DNA of 64,000 nucleotides from Allolobophora icterica (GCA_963556255.1 OY744609.1:22964276-23028275), one strand, 5' to 3'; shown: positions 1 through 14,500, numbered from the stretch's first letter. The notes: generated from the sequence alone by a model not told the origin. Numbers and translations are program-made.

Positions 1-764
1 TATCCCAGCAATGGCCAATCAGGCAAAATATTCCCAAATACCTGAATATATGTGAGAAGTGCGGCACTGACTTCCTATGGAGGAATTGATTAATTTCAAG
101 ATCCTCCTATTTGGACGATCCATGATAGCTGACAGTGTGTTGTCATATATCAAAGAAACTTGTGTTCTAGTTATGAGTCAGCATGGTCACTGATCACTAT
201 GCTCTGCAGTCCATAGATTCTTCACTTTTGCAATTCAATGTGAGCTTATCAGGCTCTTTTATGCATCAGACTGTCATCTTGGAACAATCTTCCTCTAACT
301 GTGCACACTATTTCACACTTGTTTAGATTAGTTAGCTAGCCATGCGAGCAGCACCTTTCCAATGTGTTTAGGTGTGATCTAAATAGTTTTTCTTACATTA
401 CAGGTGCTAAGGTGGAAAGTGATTATAATGACAGTGGTGATCATAGGATGGTGCAAAAGTGAGAGCAGGAAAGGCTAGCTCAAGAAATTTGCAACTTGGA
501 CACACTCAAGTCCAACTATAACAGAATTGTCTAGCAATTTCACGTAATGAACTAATATATTGAAATGAAACAAGAAACAAACAAAATAGCTATCTTGGCA
601 ATGGACAAGCACTGCATCTACCATTAAGTTGAATTATAGTCGCTCATTTACAGCGCGTTAATACTTTATGGCATAAAATAAATTCATTTAAACGAGTACT
701 CGTTAGTAAACTGTAACAAATCAGTGAATTGGTCAACACAGGCAACAGAATTTGGTAACCCTAC
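1..764. other. Left-edge non-coding sequence
   Basis: AT-rich sequence without a convincing exon on either strand. It probably lies in an intron of the minus-strand PAAT-like gene. The conserved glutamine-rich segment expected in the next PAAT exon was looked for here and not found. Confidence 0.35.
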
Positions 765-1846
765 TTTTAAGTATATAAATGTAGATCCCTCTACATATAA
801 CACCAATTGGTTAGTAATTAACAAATGTTGGAAGTTATCTGCCAAATCACTGAATCTTACCTTAACTGTGAATTTAGAAACAGGATTCTCAAATGAATGC
901 TGAAGTGCATAGAGCCGGTCATGACAACCAAGTTCTTCATCAACCCGGAAACCCTGTAACGTTGTTAAATATTCTCCTGAAGATGAAAACAACTCCACGT
1001 GACGGGCACTGGCTAGAATGTCGACAGCATCTATTTTCATCTGAAGCGGCCATTTGCAGGAAATTGATAGGACACAGTGATTGCCACTGCATTCTGATCC
1101 TTCGGGCAATTTCAAGGTAATACCGCCAGTTTCAGTGCTACAAAAATTCAAGATCACAGAAATTAAAAAATCAAATTTCTCTCCTCTGTCTGTCTGAAAC
1201 TAATTGTATTGTATTGTATCTAGAAATTTATAAAGCACCTCTCGCAGAATAACTATTCAGAGGCGCGACGAATGTAACCATTTCCACAGGGCCACAAAGA
1301 CCACCATCTTCCTTCCTGTCCTGGCTTTCTCTTATGGAATGTTCAGCCTGAAACCATGTCTTCCGCTTTCTTTTCTACTATCATTGTTCCTGGTCTGTCA
1401 CACGGTCTCTTCCTTCTAGTCTTTAGAGGCCTTATCTATTGCAGTCTTTATAGGTCTATGACGGTCCTCCTCTTGCGAATCTTGTGCTGCATTATATTTA
1501 TATTGTCCCTTTTACAGAAAACTTCTCAAGGCCCTCTCAACTTCTGCTTCACGGCACAAACACAAACTTAAAGAACATATTTTCAATCGCTGAAGAAATA
1601 TGGCCATAAAAATAATGGTGGTACCGAAATCACGTCAATTTTAGTGATATCAAAGTTTCTGGTTGAGGCACTTGAATTTCCAAACTTTTTACTCTATTAG
1701 TTTGCACGGTAAATGCGAAGACTGAGTGCCTGCTGACATAAACAATATGGTTGCCACTGACTTCGCTCCAGTAGAGTGCTGCTACCTACCCTAATGCAGT
1801 TCGCTAAGTAAGTAAGTAAGTAACGAACACGAACTTATATTAAACA

Positions 1847-1894
<48 letters not shown>

Positions 1895-2139
1895 TACATA
1901 CATACATATATATACATGTTCGCCCAAACTTCGTCCACCCGAGCGCAACATCACTACGCTAGTTGTTTTGAAATGATAAGCAATGCGTACCAAGCTTCAG
2001 AAGAATTTCCTTCAGTCCTGTAAGATACAATATCATCGATACTTGCTGTGCCACAAACTATCCAAGAACAACCGAATTCGCAGAGTTTTTGACGAGTAAA
2101 TTGAGGTGAACACGGACTGAGTGATATTACAGGATCCAT
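765..2139 (-). CDS. PAAT: PAAT (C10orf88)-like gene, first two exons, partial
   Basis: Two minus-strand exons fit together: 2139-1991 (ATG start, ends in phase 2 before GTACGC) and 1137 to about 765 (after a TTTTTGTAG acceptor, opening in phase 2). The joined product has the layout of the N-terminal domain of PAAT, an ATPase reported to associate with mitochondrial ABC transporters. A short leader is followed by a Cys-containing strand (HCVLSISC), then DILASARHVELF, which lines up with the human segment GILSSARNMEVY, then an EY..T..G segment and a C-terminal strand ending NQLVLYVEG. The match is from memory and is remote, so the name is tentative. The 3' end of exon 2 is uncertain: GTAGGG near 764 is one donor, and an in-frame stop follows at 684. 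Later exons must lie left of the window. Confidence 0.5.
1849..1915. repeat. (TA)n microsatellite with TAAG run just before it
   Basis: An almost pure TA dinucleotide tract that decays into ACATA units. A short (TAAG)n run lies at about 1805-1824. It sits in the intron between the two PAAT-like exons. Confidence 0.9.
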
Positions 2140-2929
2140 GTCCACGGTAGTACAAATTTTTATTTAACGCCTCCGTTTCTAACTATAGGCGTATCCAGAG
2201 CGTTCTGGGCGTATCCACGTCCTAGTAAGACAACGACGCACAGTTACTTTAATGAAGTACGAATCCGATACGGACCCAATTGACGTCACCGTCTGGACAT
2301 GAACTAGACTATAATCTAAATAATTGTTTTTGTTAATATCCACCATTATACATTCCTAAACCCAAAAGCTCTAGACAGGTGGACCGATAGACGGATACCG
2401 TGGTGCGGTTAGTTGTGTTCGAAATTGGGTAGGCTAGACCCAGTGACGCACTATTTTAAACTGCGTTTAAAAGCAAGTGGCAGGCACTTTGCAGCGGCAT
2501 ATGGATACACATTTTCATCAAATTGTATTATCACGTGCAAACTAATTAAAATCTAAAGTTAATTGATTTTTAGTTAGTGACATCACAGTATAAATTATTT
2601 ATACTGTGGTGACATTGTGCCAAACAATATAAACAGAATAATATTAAACAAAACTAATTAATTTTTGTTAGTTGTTGGTGGCAACGTGTTGACGTGTCAG
2701 CTGCGTGGTCTCAGTGGTCAAGTTTCCACTTCCCTTTAAAAAAGCTATCAAAAAGTTGATTTATCTCTTAGTCTGCAGGATATAAAAAAACCTAGAAGTA
2801 ATTTGTGACAAGCCAGTTTTATGGATTTTAGTTAGGTAATAACATGCAGGAAGACATATCTCTGCTGAATTTGATGTGCTTTAACCGCTTATTATATCTA
2901 TGGCTGTAACTTATAATCTTTGCAGGAAC

Positions 2930-3040
2930 TCCTGGCGACATCTTGTGCTTAAACGTGACGCAAGTGGACGAAATGGCGTCGGCTTTGGTTGAATTGTGCA
3001 AAATCGAAACTGTTATTATTTAATTGCATGTAATTTCGTA
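2930..3040 (+). promoter_or_regulatory. Possible 5' non-coding exon / promoter zone of CLASRP
   Basis: The first CLASRP coding exon opens behind a splice acceptor at 6904, so at least one untranslated exon should lie upstream. A candidate ends at 3037 before GTAAGT. It holds a TGACGCAA element and GAAATGGCG, which resembles the YY1 initiator motif found at many housekeeping promoters. Its ATG would open only a 16-codon reading frame. The PAAT-like start codon lies 0.8 kb away on the other strand, so a shared divergent promoter is possible. This is inference from motifs only. Confidence 0.25.
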
Positions 3041-3996
3041 AGTATTTCAGCGCACTGTAGGATTGAGTTTAAAGAAGAATACTGCATCTAATTTAAGTAA
3101 AGTAAGTAAAACTTTGTAGTAAAATATGAATCAAGGCACAGCCCGCTGAATTTCGGAATGTTCTTGTGGTTTGGTTTACTGTTTAAGCGATAGCTGGTGT
3201 TTTGCAAATAATTTAAGCAATCGTTGACTACGCTTTTGAGTAAACTTCAACTTTGGGTCGCCTGCGGCCGATCGCGGGCGATCATGTACAATCGGGGTGC
3301 CTAACCGTAGCCCTGAATTTTAAAATCCAGCTTCCACTCGCAGGTGTAGATGTCGCCCAAATACATAGTTTACACTGGCCCTAACCGACCCTCACGACGT
3401 TTATCCTGACCCTAACCGACCCTCACGATGCAGACACCCACCCATGCAGTACATAGGCACCCTGATTGTACATGTTCGCGTATGAACAGTACTGAAAGGG
3501 ACTGAAGGGAATAGAGCACTACGACCTCCGTCCACACAGGTCCCCAGATAAGCGAGTAATCATCGAGTACCGAATACAATAACAAATGTGTATGAAAAAG
3601 AACTTATATTGGGCGAGAACATTATAAAGTTGACAACGTTTCTGAAATACATATAAGAATGTTAGCATAAATCTTCCCAAATTGTCTTTGCAGTTTCCTT
3701 TCTGCTTGCATCACATTTTATGTGTGTACCACATCGTTGTGCAGATCTGTGAAGTTCCTTTTATGCAGAACAACAAAATAAATTAAAGTGTCATTCTTTA
3801 AGTTTTCCAGATTGGAATAAGGTCACCATCCATTGGGTATTATATGAGCTTCTGGGTGAATGTGATGTAATATTATAGATTCTAGGATTTTTTCAGTGCA
3901 ATCATTTATGTTTGAAAAAGAAACATGTTCCAAACTGTCTCTCAATGGCGCAGAAGACCCACTGGCCACCACTGATATTTTGCATGAAAGAATATA

Positions 3997-6488
3997 GGGT
4001 GATTCCATGTCAGTTCAACCAAAGTGATTGACACGACCGACTGGGATTTACTTGAAATTTTCCCCACTTGTTGGGCCACATAAGATATGTATAAACCTGC
4101 AAAAAAAATTTTTTCGGTCAACTACATTCTGAGATACGGGTCGGCGAAGTTTGACCCGACCCGCTCGACCTCGTACCTTTGGACGTCTGTATCTCGGCTT
4201 ATATGAGAGCTAGGAAGGTGTTCTTGGTGTCATTATTCAGCTCTTTTGATGAACTATTTGGGCAAATTAATCATGACTGTTTAAAAGTTTAACATCGAAA
4301 CCATATTCCACAAATTAGCACTTTAACCTTGACCTTGACCTTTTCGCAACTTTTTTAAATTCTGAAAAAATTCACACTTATACATTGAAGTGTCTTGAAC
4401 ATCCTCAGAAAAAATCAGGATGGGGTCTCTAACGGTTTTTTTTCTATAATTTTTTTGTGTATACAGTTACGTGCAAACTTCAATATCGCTGTCTCCTTAA
4501 ATTGATATCGAACATGTTCAACTTGCTACTTTTGTCTATAGTTCATTCTAGTAATTTTGAAGTGTCTTGAACATCCTCAGAAGACATCAGAATGGGATCT
4601 CTAATAGTTTTTTTTACTACAAAACTTAGTCTAGATGGAGGTATATGCCAATTTGTAGGAAATCTGTTTTCTGCCAACACTGCTTGACACATAACATATG
4701 AATTTCTAAGTCTTAAAACAATATAGTTTGAGCTATACTCTTGAATAAGTAGAAGAATAGAAGGAAAGATATATGAACAAAACAGAACATGAATTAAGAG
4801 CACATGTATTCATTCATTCAGAAAATTTATAACTAGTGCTCCTTCAAGATATGTACTCTTTGCTATATATATATATATCCAATGCTCTTAATACATGTTC
4901 TTTTTGTTCACACATAGTTTTAAGTTATTCTTAGGAATTTCTTGGTGTACAATTTAACAACTTTTATCACAGTTCTCAGGAGGGCAGCTTTCTAATTTAA
5001 CCATAAAAAATTTCCAAGCTTGTAGCAGTTAATCAGAGAAAAGATGTCTGAAGGTAAGCTACAGGACTTCAGACATCTTTTCTCTGATAAACTGCTACCA
5101 ACTTGGAAATTTTGATGTTGTACACAAAGAAATATATGTTATGTTTTCAGGCAGTGTTGGCAGAAAACAGATTTCCTACAGATTGGCATATACCTCCATC
5201 TAGACTAAGTTTTGTAGTAAACAAACTATTAGAGATCCCATTCTGATATCTTTTGAATTTCAAGAACTAATTGAAAATTTTCATAAAAAATGTAGGCAAA
5301 TGACACAAACACCACCACTTTCTTAATAACATTTGTCTTATCCATGCTTTTCGAAATCAATTTAACAACTATTATCACAGTTCTCAGGAGGGCAGCTTTC
5401 TAATTTAACCATAAAAAATTTCCAAGTTGGTAGCAGTTTATCAGAGAAAAGATGTCTGAAGGTAAGCTACAGGACTTCAGACATCTTTTCTCTGATAAAC
5501 TGCTACCAACTTGGAAATTTTGAAGTTGTACACAAAGAAATTCCTAAGAATAGCTTAAAACTATGTGTGAACAAAAAGAACATGTGTTAAGAGCATTGGA
5601 TATATATATAGCAAAGAGTACATATCGTGAAGGAGCACTAGTTATAAATTTTCTGAATTTATGAATATATGTGATCTTAATCCATGTTCTTTTTATTCAT
5701 ATATCTTTCCTTCTATTCTTCTACTTATTCAAGAGTATAGTTCATAAACTATATTGTCTTAAGACTTAGAAATTTATATGTTATGTGTCAAGCAGTGTTG
5801 GCAGAAAACAGATTTCCTACAAATTGGCATATACCTCCATCTAGACTAAGTTTTGTAGTAAAAAAAACTATTAGAGATCCCATTCTGATGTCTTCTGAGG
5901 ATGTTCAAGACACTTCAAAATTACTAGAATGAACTATAGACAAAAGTAGCAAGTTGAACATGTTCGATATCAATTTAAGGAGACAGCGATATTGAAGTTT
6001 GCACGTAACTGTATACACAAAAAAATTATAGAAAAAAAAACCGTTAGAGGCCCCATCCTGATTTTTTCTGAGGATGTTCAAGACACTTCAATGTATAAGT
6101 GTGAATTTTTTCAGAATTTAAAAAAGTTGCGAAAAGGTCAAGGTCAAGGTTAAAGTGCTAATTTGTGGAATATGGTTTCGATGTTAAACTTTTAAACAGT
6201 CATGATTAATTTGCCCAAATAGTTCATCAAAAGAGCTGAATAATGACACCAAGAACACCTTCCTAGCTCTCATATAAGCCGAGATACAGACGTCCAAAGG
6301 TACGAGGTCGAGCGGGTCGGGTCAAACTTCGCCGACCCGTATCTCAGAATGTAGTTGACCGAAAAATTTTTTTTTGCAGGTTTATACATATCTTATGTGG
6401 CCCAACAAGTGGGGAAAATTTCAAGTAAATCTGAGTCGGTCGTGTCAATTTCAGTTGCAAATTTGGTTGATTTGACACGGAATCACCC
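3997..6488. mobile_element. Foldback (long inverted repeat) element 1
   Basis: A 2.49 kb palindromic element. The left arm (3997 to about 4952) and right arm (about 5526-6488) are near-identical inverted copies of about 960 bases. The ends read GGGTGATTCC on both strands and are flanked by a TATA direct repeat (3993-3996 and 6489-6492). The 570-base centre holds two direct copies of a smaller hairpin module (about 4959-5113 and 5365-5520), plus a displaced copy of part of an arm. No transposase-like frame is visible, so it is probably non-autonomous. The superfamily is not identified; the 4-base duplication is what can be stated. Confidence 0.85.
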
Positions 6489-6913
6489 TATACTTTCATC
6501 TATGTCCACAGTAGTGACTGTTCATGTATGCAGAGCTTCCCATTTGAGGTAGTATTTCTACTCCTTTCCATCTGTGGCTTTCCTTCTGCTATTGAATAAA
6601 TCAGGACTTCAACACAAATCGTGACTGGATGAAAAACAAATATTTGACAACATTGTACAGATGAGGAAAATGCATTTCCTAAGTTAAGTGCAGCGACTAG
6701 GTTTTTCTTACATCACCACTGTGACAACTTTAAAGGCAGCAGTTTAAAGGGAGCTTGAACATCTTATTACCTGTTAACGCAACAAATTTGCCAATTTTTT
6801 TAGCAAGATATAGGTGCAAAATAAATAAGTTTAGAGTGATGTGAGAGTTGAAGACCGCATTAGGCCCTGATTACTTCACAGTGACTGTTATATTGTTGTT
6901 TCAGTAAAGAAAA

Positions 6914-7846
6914 ATGTGGCATGAGGCAAGAAAGCAGGAGCGGAAGATTCGCGTCATGATGGTCGATTACAAGAAACGAGCAGATCGCAGGAGGGAGTAT
7001 TATGAGAAAATTGTAAGATGGAAGAATTTTTAAATGTTTAATATTTGTTTACTTAAAATCTGTATTTCACATATATTTAATTGAACTCAAAGCACAAGAT
7101 TTGGAATGTGCTCGTAGTACTCAAGAATTATTTCTGTAATGCAGCCTTAGTACTTTTACTAATTTCTCAGTACAGAATTTACAAGGTGGAGTTGTAATTT
7201 TGCTGAATTTATGCAAGTTGGTAATATGGTAAACATTGCTTCTTCATTGGTCTAATAGAATAATTGAAAGTAAACTATGTTCATTTGCATACATACTTGC
7301 ACATGTCAGCGTAGATTGTTATGAAGCAAATTGCTAATTGATGAATTTTCTATGCTGTGTTTTAGAAACTCGATCCTACACAGTTCCTTCGTGTCTATGG
7401 TCGTCCTACAAAAATACACCTTGACTCTGCAGTTGCGATGGCTGCAGAGGGACCGCAGATCATGTTTGTTGCTTATTAGGCATTTCTGTCATCATTCTTT
7501 TTTCTAAGAAATTTCTATTCATGTTGGACTATAACATAGATACAGACAAGCATGCATACTTACATACAGATCTGAATATGGTGTAAAAAGTGTACTCTAG
7601 TAGAGACCATGTTGATTGGGTTGTATCAAACAATATAATTTTGAATGTCCCGTCGCATAACTTTGGGCTATATGCTAAAGCGGGCAAAGCCCACCCCTGC
7701 CAACTCCCGGCTGGCTGACTACAAATGCAGGCACATGGGTCCAGGTAAGGCATGCGAAGCCTGCCCCCTCCAGCTCCTGGCTGCACCCGGTGGGCAGAAT
7801 GCCGAGCATAATGCAAGCACTAGATGGGTCCAGCCGACCTGTCAAC

Positions 7847-7889
<43 letters not shown>

Positions 7890-8522
7890 TTCTCTGTCTC
7901 TCTCTCCAAGGGAAGTTGTTAAGACAGCCATACACATTTTGACTCTCAAGCACATTGAAGTTTCTAAACTAAATTTACATACCATGATTTTTCACAGGTT
8001 ACAGTGTATTAATAGTTATGCATGTATGTATTGTGTAGAAATGGTGTCTGTATCTAAACAGTTATAGTGCCTTTGATACACCTCTGAAAAGCATGTGTGC
8101 AAGAGCCTGCCAGTTTTGACTTCCAGCTGTTTGAAATCATTCACCTTTGGAAGAACTTGGTTACAATGAGCTATAACATTTATGCTAGCAGTGGTACTTT
8201 AGAGACGTCCTCAGTACGCATTTTAGAGTGTTACATACGTTATTTTAATATTTCCTCCTTCTTGATAAGATATTTGTAGTTTTTAGGAGTTTGTAGTCGT
8301 TGTAGTGATAAGATGTTTGTAGTCATAGGATAACCCTATGTATGGCATTATGATGCTTTTGACACTGCTCTTTCAGCCAATTAAGAAAATTGTTATGTAA
8401 AAGAAGTAATGTGTTCTTGAATTCAGGCAGCCATGGCAGGGAAATGCTGATGTTCTCATCGACAGATACGATGTTCGTTCCCACATTGATTATATTCCTG
8501 AACCATCAAAGTCGTCAAAAAG
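6914..8522 (+). CDS. CLASRP: CLASRP exons 1-3: conserved N-terminal domain
   Basis: These exons encode the SWAP-type N-terminal domain, the most conserved part of the family. Exon 1 ends YYEKI in phase 0. Exon 2 gives KLDPTQFLRVYGR and ends at 7463 before GTTTGT. The codon split to exon 3 makes methionine in QIMQPWQGN, which matches the human PWQGD segment. Exon 3 carries DVLIDRYDVRSHIDYIP. The ATG at 6914 lies 9 bases after the splice acceptor, with AAA just before it, and is the only start giving the family N terminus. Confidence 0.93.
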
Positions 8523-11500
8523 GTTAGCAGAGGGTATTGTTGCTTAGTTGCAGGACAAATTTTCAAGTTTCCACAATTTCATTCTTGGTCAAGGGCAGGC
8601 CCTTAGCCAGCCACCCATCCACCCGTCCATTGGAGGGGGGAAAGGTTATTTTGGACGGTGGAGGAGGGAAAGTTATTTTGGACAGGCATAAATTGTGCAT
8701 GATTCTCCTCCAACACCATCCAGCTTCTTGTCTAGAACCACTGCCAGCATTCAGATGACAGTTCTGTAAGGAGCAGGGGTTGATATTAGGGGCTGTAAAC
8801 AACATAGGGGCATTGCGGGCAACGACAGTCAACTGCGCTCGTCAAACCGCTGTGACTTTATAGTAAAGATAGTCAGGACACGCTTGGCTGACTCCGGATT
8901 TTCTGTGGCCGGGCCAAGGGCATGGAACTCCCTGCATCTGGCTGTCCGGACCACCGACTCTCACCAAATCTTCTGTAATCGTCTTAAAACACATTTATTT
9001 AGCTTAGCCTTCTGCTAACGCTCCTTGTGAGGCGCCGCTGAGCACAGGTTGAGTGGCACCATAGAAAGTCCTGAATGATGATGATGATGATGATGATGAT
9101 TGTAGTCGGACTCGGGCTGTCGTGACTTCGTACGCTCGTGGCGTCGGGGGTCACGACTTCGAATGCTTTTGGACGGGCAACTCTGTATTTCTGGCTAAGG
9201 GCCTGGTCAAGGGGCAATTTTATGATGAAAGAGGAGACTTGTTACCCTCAGACCAGGACCATTGCCCATTGGAAGTCCTCTAAGGTCTTTCTGTCCTGTG
9301 TTTCCAGCCATAAATTACACTCCGGTCTGTTATGTTATTTGTTCACATGTTTTTGTCAGTTCAAGAATTTCGGTGTTGTGGTTATTCAGTTTGGAATTTT
9401 TTGTGACGTAAATTGTACCATCTAGGTGATTTCTTATTGTTGCAACTATTTGTTTGGTCCTGTTTGCAATGCAGTAAAGGGAATTTAGATTCTGAGGATG
9501 TTGTTTTCACAAAACTTTGCTGGCTTCACATCTTCATAGATGAAGAATCAGTAACTTAACCTCAGAAGATTTTGGTGATGTTGCAACATTTAGTCAACAT
9601 TGCCCTCTGGGTCCAACACCTCAATGAATCAGATTCTGAGTGGCCCTCCTGCTTTTAATAGGTTTAGGCCAGGAACCCTTTGCAAGTGCAGATACTGTTG
9701 GCCAATAGATGTAATTGTAATATTTTATATAACATTACTCAGAAATTACTCAGGCTTTCTTTGCCTGACAGTATGAAGCCATAGTCGTACTGCTTGGAAG
9801 AATTCCTATAAATATCATTTTATGTCTTTCTTTTTCGTATGAGATGTTTTCTATCTCCTGCCTTTGATTTTGGTCAATTTTTGTGTAACTGTGAATCGAC
9901 TGATTCTTGTTTATTTAATTGGCTCTAGGTTGATGGCTTACAAAATTTTGAGTGAGAGCCAAGAAATAATGAAATATTTCCACAATTTTGCAACTATCTA
10001 ATCAACTGGTTCTGTTGTACTGTACATAGTTCTGATGCTGATCGTGAAGAGGGCAAATGCTACTACGAACGCTACAGAATTCTTGTACAGAATGAATGCG
10101 CATCAGGTTTGTTTTTCTGCTTCTCTTCACCTTGTCACCTTGTGCTGTCAACTCCTGGAGCTCTAGTGATCGTCATGATAAACATTCTCCATTGCTTCCT
10201 ATTCGAAGTCAGGTCCCTTAGTTCTTCCAAATTCATGCCAGTTACATCGTGAATCTCATCCATCCATTTCTTCCTTGGTCTACCCCGTCTTTTTTTTCCC
10301 TCACCACAAGCCAACATCATTTCCTTTTCTAGCCCATCAGATCGCATAACATGACCAAAGAATCCTAGCTTCGATCTTGTCGCCTTTTGTTTTAATGACT
10401 CTTCATTCTCGACACCAATCTCCACTCGTATTGATTCGTTCGTCCTTTTCTCTGTCCATGATATTCTCAACATCTTTCTCCATATCCACATTTCACATGC
10501 GTTGACCTTTTTCTCCATGTTCTTTGTCATTGTCCACGTCTCACAACCATACAGAACCGTTGGAAAGATTAGGGCTCTCACGAGCCTTTTTTTGTATCTA
10601 TGCTCACATGCTTGTCCTTCCATATCTTTTCCAGTCCAATCATTGCAGCTTTCCCAATCGCAATCCTTCGTTTTACTGCTTCTCTTACTTGAATAAAATA
10701 ACTGGCCATTTTCTCACATCACTGTGATATTAAAGCATTTGTCAACTGTTGCTTATCAAGGCTCAGTGATATTGAGTCATCGTGTTGTGATTGAGGAAGT
10801 GGTTTTTGCAATTGTAGTCATTTATACAGGATTACTTCAAGAGAAATTTGTGTGCATGCGAGTGAACGAGTTAGCAGAAATCTTTAGAATAAATGAATAA
10901 ATCTTTAAAAATAAAATAAAATCTCTAAATGAACAGAAATCTTTAAAAATCTTTAAATCGCTGTTGCAAGGATATGGATTTGCGCCTTGTGCATCAGACA
11001 AATTGTGCTTAATGAAGTATTTTGTTGTGTGATTGTAGTCACAGAGGAACAGTGTCTCCATCAGATCTATCTTGATGAGCAGTTTGGCTCCATGGAAACG
11101 ATGACAACAAAGAAAGCAGAGGAAGACAAAAAGAAGTATGATTAACTCTCTTAACGAGATGTAATCTGAACTGCAGAATTATGTTGTCATTATAATACAA
11201 AGTATCTAGTGATGGTTGTTTTGAAGCTGCAGTCATCCTTTGGAGAAGTTCGGCCTTGAAACAAAATAAAGAGCTTAGACATGAACCACATCAAAGAACT
11301 AGCAGAGTGGTCTGAAAATTCATGTGCAGTTGTGTTGCATCACAATTAGTGAATAATGTTAAAAAAGATTATTATTATTATTATTAAGGAGCTTTTATAT
11401 AGCACCCCTTCAAGGTGATCTACTCAGGAGCACTCCTAGTCCAACCACGGCTAAAGAGAGTAGTTTTAAAGTTTCTAAGAAACAAGGTACAGTGAATCAT

Positions 11501-14500
11501 AGGGACCAGGCGGAGTGCAACAGGAAGGCCATTCCAGGTTACGGGGCCAGCGACCGAAAAAGAAAAAATATGTGTAAGTTGAGAATGTTTGTTTGAAGTT
11601 GGAGTTATCTTGGATTTCTACAATTCCACTTTCAGGTCTGTAACAAAGAAAGCTGCTATCGGATACACGTATGATGATAGCACGCCAGCTGCTGAACAGA
11701 ATGAGGAAGATGAGGACGAAGACGACTTGAGCTCAGATGAAGAAATTGATTTAGGTGTGGTAAAAGCTTATTTTATTAATGTAATTAATTATACAATTTA
11801 TGGTGATAACATAATTACAATGATGATGAAAATGGTCACTTCAATAATTGTTACTTTATTATTTATTATTGGGAAATAATGCTTTTTTTTACTTCATTGT
11901 TTCTAGCATTTTAGACATGCTTCTTCTTGTACAGTACTAATAAACTATCTTCAGTTGGAGTTTCAGATAAATAGGATCGACATGTAATAATGCAATCTCC
12001 AGATTGCTTATGTGTCACAGCCTGTCTTATGGTCTCTCCTGCTTTTGGATCGTGACTGGATCCATCTATAGGATTACGATTTTGGATTGCAGTTTCACGT
12101 GGAAGTTATCACGAGTTGAATCCTTGTGTGTTGTGATAACAGTGCAACAGACGTTTTCAGATTAGGTTGGAAAGGAAAGGAATCCATTTACAAAGAAAGT
12201 GATGGAATATCTGAACACATCAAGACTGAATTGTGTTTTTTTTAGATAACATCCTTGACATTGACTTGTTGACGAAGGAACAGGAACAACTTCTAAACAT
12301 GATATCAACGGAATATGGAATGAAGGGCATGGATTATTCTAAGTAAGAACTGCTTCTGAGACTTATATTTTGCTAACAATTAAAGTCAGTGTTTTCAATG
12401 GTGGTTTTACCTTCTAGGCTCAGAAGTGCTACAGAACAGTTTCAGTGCAAGGCCATTCACCTTAAGGGTGTTATAGTTTTGTGTAGACACCCTTGTAACG
12501 GAAGGCTTTGCTATGGCGCCATAGACATTGTATTCGTTATTTTTATTATTCATGGTGTACATCTGAACTGCTTTATAATGATGTGCACAACTTTCATGTA
12601 CACCAAAGTGCGGTTAGCTTTTGGTTCGACAGAGGATGTACTTGCTTACTTACTTAATATCAAATTTCAGTCTATTTGTACAGGTCTGTTACTTTATGTA
12701 CCTCAATATAATAAGACAGGAACATGTTTGGCTTTTTCATTTGTAGTTTTCTACAGATGGATCGTGATGAGGCTGAGGCTTTGAGAACTGCTAGGCAGCT
12801 GGAAGAAGAGAAAGCACAGTTCTCGGTTGGTTGTCATTTGATCCTCTTTGCCGTAACCTGTTTGTACAAAGCAACCTCGTATGTAAAAGATGTTTGACAT
12901 ATCCCAAATTGGAACCTAGAGAAGGTGTTATTTCCTTTGGGCTTGTAAGTGATGAAACCCAAGGTCCTAAGTACAAGATCAGTGAATCATGTTAAGGGCC
13001 ATCCATATAATACGTACACAAAAATCCGGGAAAATTGGACTCCCCCCTGTTCGCAAGCGTACTTTCTTCCACACCCCCCCCTGCATACGTACGCTTGACG
13101 CACCACCCCCCCGAAGACCAGCTGCAGAAAGTGTCTCGGCAGCGACTGTCTGCACTTTAGGCCAGATTGAAGGATAAGTGAGGGCCAATAGACAAATTAT
13201 GATGGCAGAGGCCTTGTAATAGAACGTGCCAAATGTTGTGTTTTAGAACTTTACCTTGATCAGAGAACTTCAGTAAAAGTGCTACTGAGTTGACTTCGGA
13301 AAAAACTTAATTACATCAAAGTGGAACTAAGATGGTTTTCGTCACTGTTTGCGTACATTGTACGTACTCTCTCTTTCGTAACTAGTTTTCCTTGTGAATG
13401 TAGGGACGAAAGTCTCGCCGTGAACGTAGAGCTTTCAAGGAAAAAAGAATGAAGGACAGAAAGCTCAGCCCTCCTAGGTATTTATCTTTAAAATAGTTTC
13501 TTAAAATAAACTATTGTAATAATTATTAGTTGATGGATTTACTGCAACTTCTTCCATCTCTACTTAGTTCGAATAAGAAGTGGGTAAGATATTTATCACT
13601 GCACTGGCAGGTAATGAAAAGGATTTTCTTAATAATAATTGTATATAAACGGAGAAATGTCACTTCCTCATGATCTGTGTCCACATTTGCATGTGACGCT
13701 AAGTTACGCGCTTGCGCCCTGTTACTGAATATTCCGTTGGCCAAGGCGGCTAATTGTAATGGCTTAATAGTGACTTCGCTGGCCCTGGCAGCTTTCAAAT
13801 AATCAATATTCATTACGTCGATGTTTACAAATGGCGATATAATTCAAAGTTCTAAAAAGCCTACATTAGGCCGCGCATAGCAAGATTGTGATTATTTTAA
13901 TCGATCGAATTTCTGTAGCCGTCTCAGTTTGTTCGTTAGTATAATATATAGGTCTATGCAATCTTCATAGAAAGAATGTTTAAAATTTTTATTCTGTGTT
14001 TTACAATCTTTTCGCTAACCGCAACACTGTCAAACGCCATCATGGATGACGATCCTGTTGAAAAGAAACGTCGTCAAACTAGAGAGTGTAACTGGAACTA
14101 CTGCCACTAATCATGGACACTAGTTATTCTGTTATTTTTCAGGAACAGTTAATGCTTATGACAAGTCTCTGTGTCTTTCCAGCTGTCACACACACACCTG
14201 TTTAACACGTCCGTCCCCAAGTTTCACACAATCGCTATTTGGAATCGACGCTTATCTATGGCTATTCAGCGCTTCAATGCAGTCACTTTTTGCAGCACCT
14301 TTTCCACTGATAAAACCACCTGCCAAGGCTAGCTGTTCCAGAGCAATGCTCCCCTAATTTCTGTAATCCTGAAGGTCATATGTACTTCAGGAATAATAGG
14401 GACCCTGCTGCTTTACAAGCGTCCATTACATTGGACTCCTGAGCACGAGTTTAGGCAGTAGCTGCACTCCATGGTGTGGGTTTGCATCTTTGGGGTTAAA

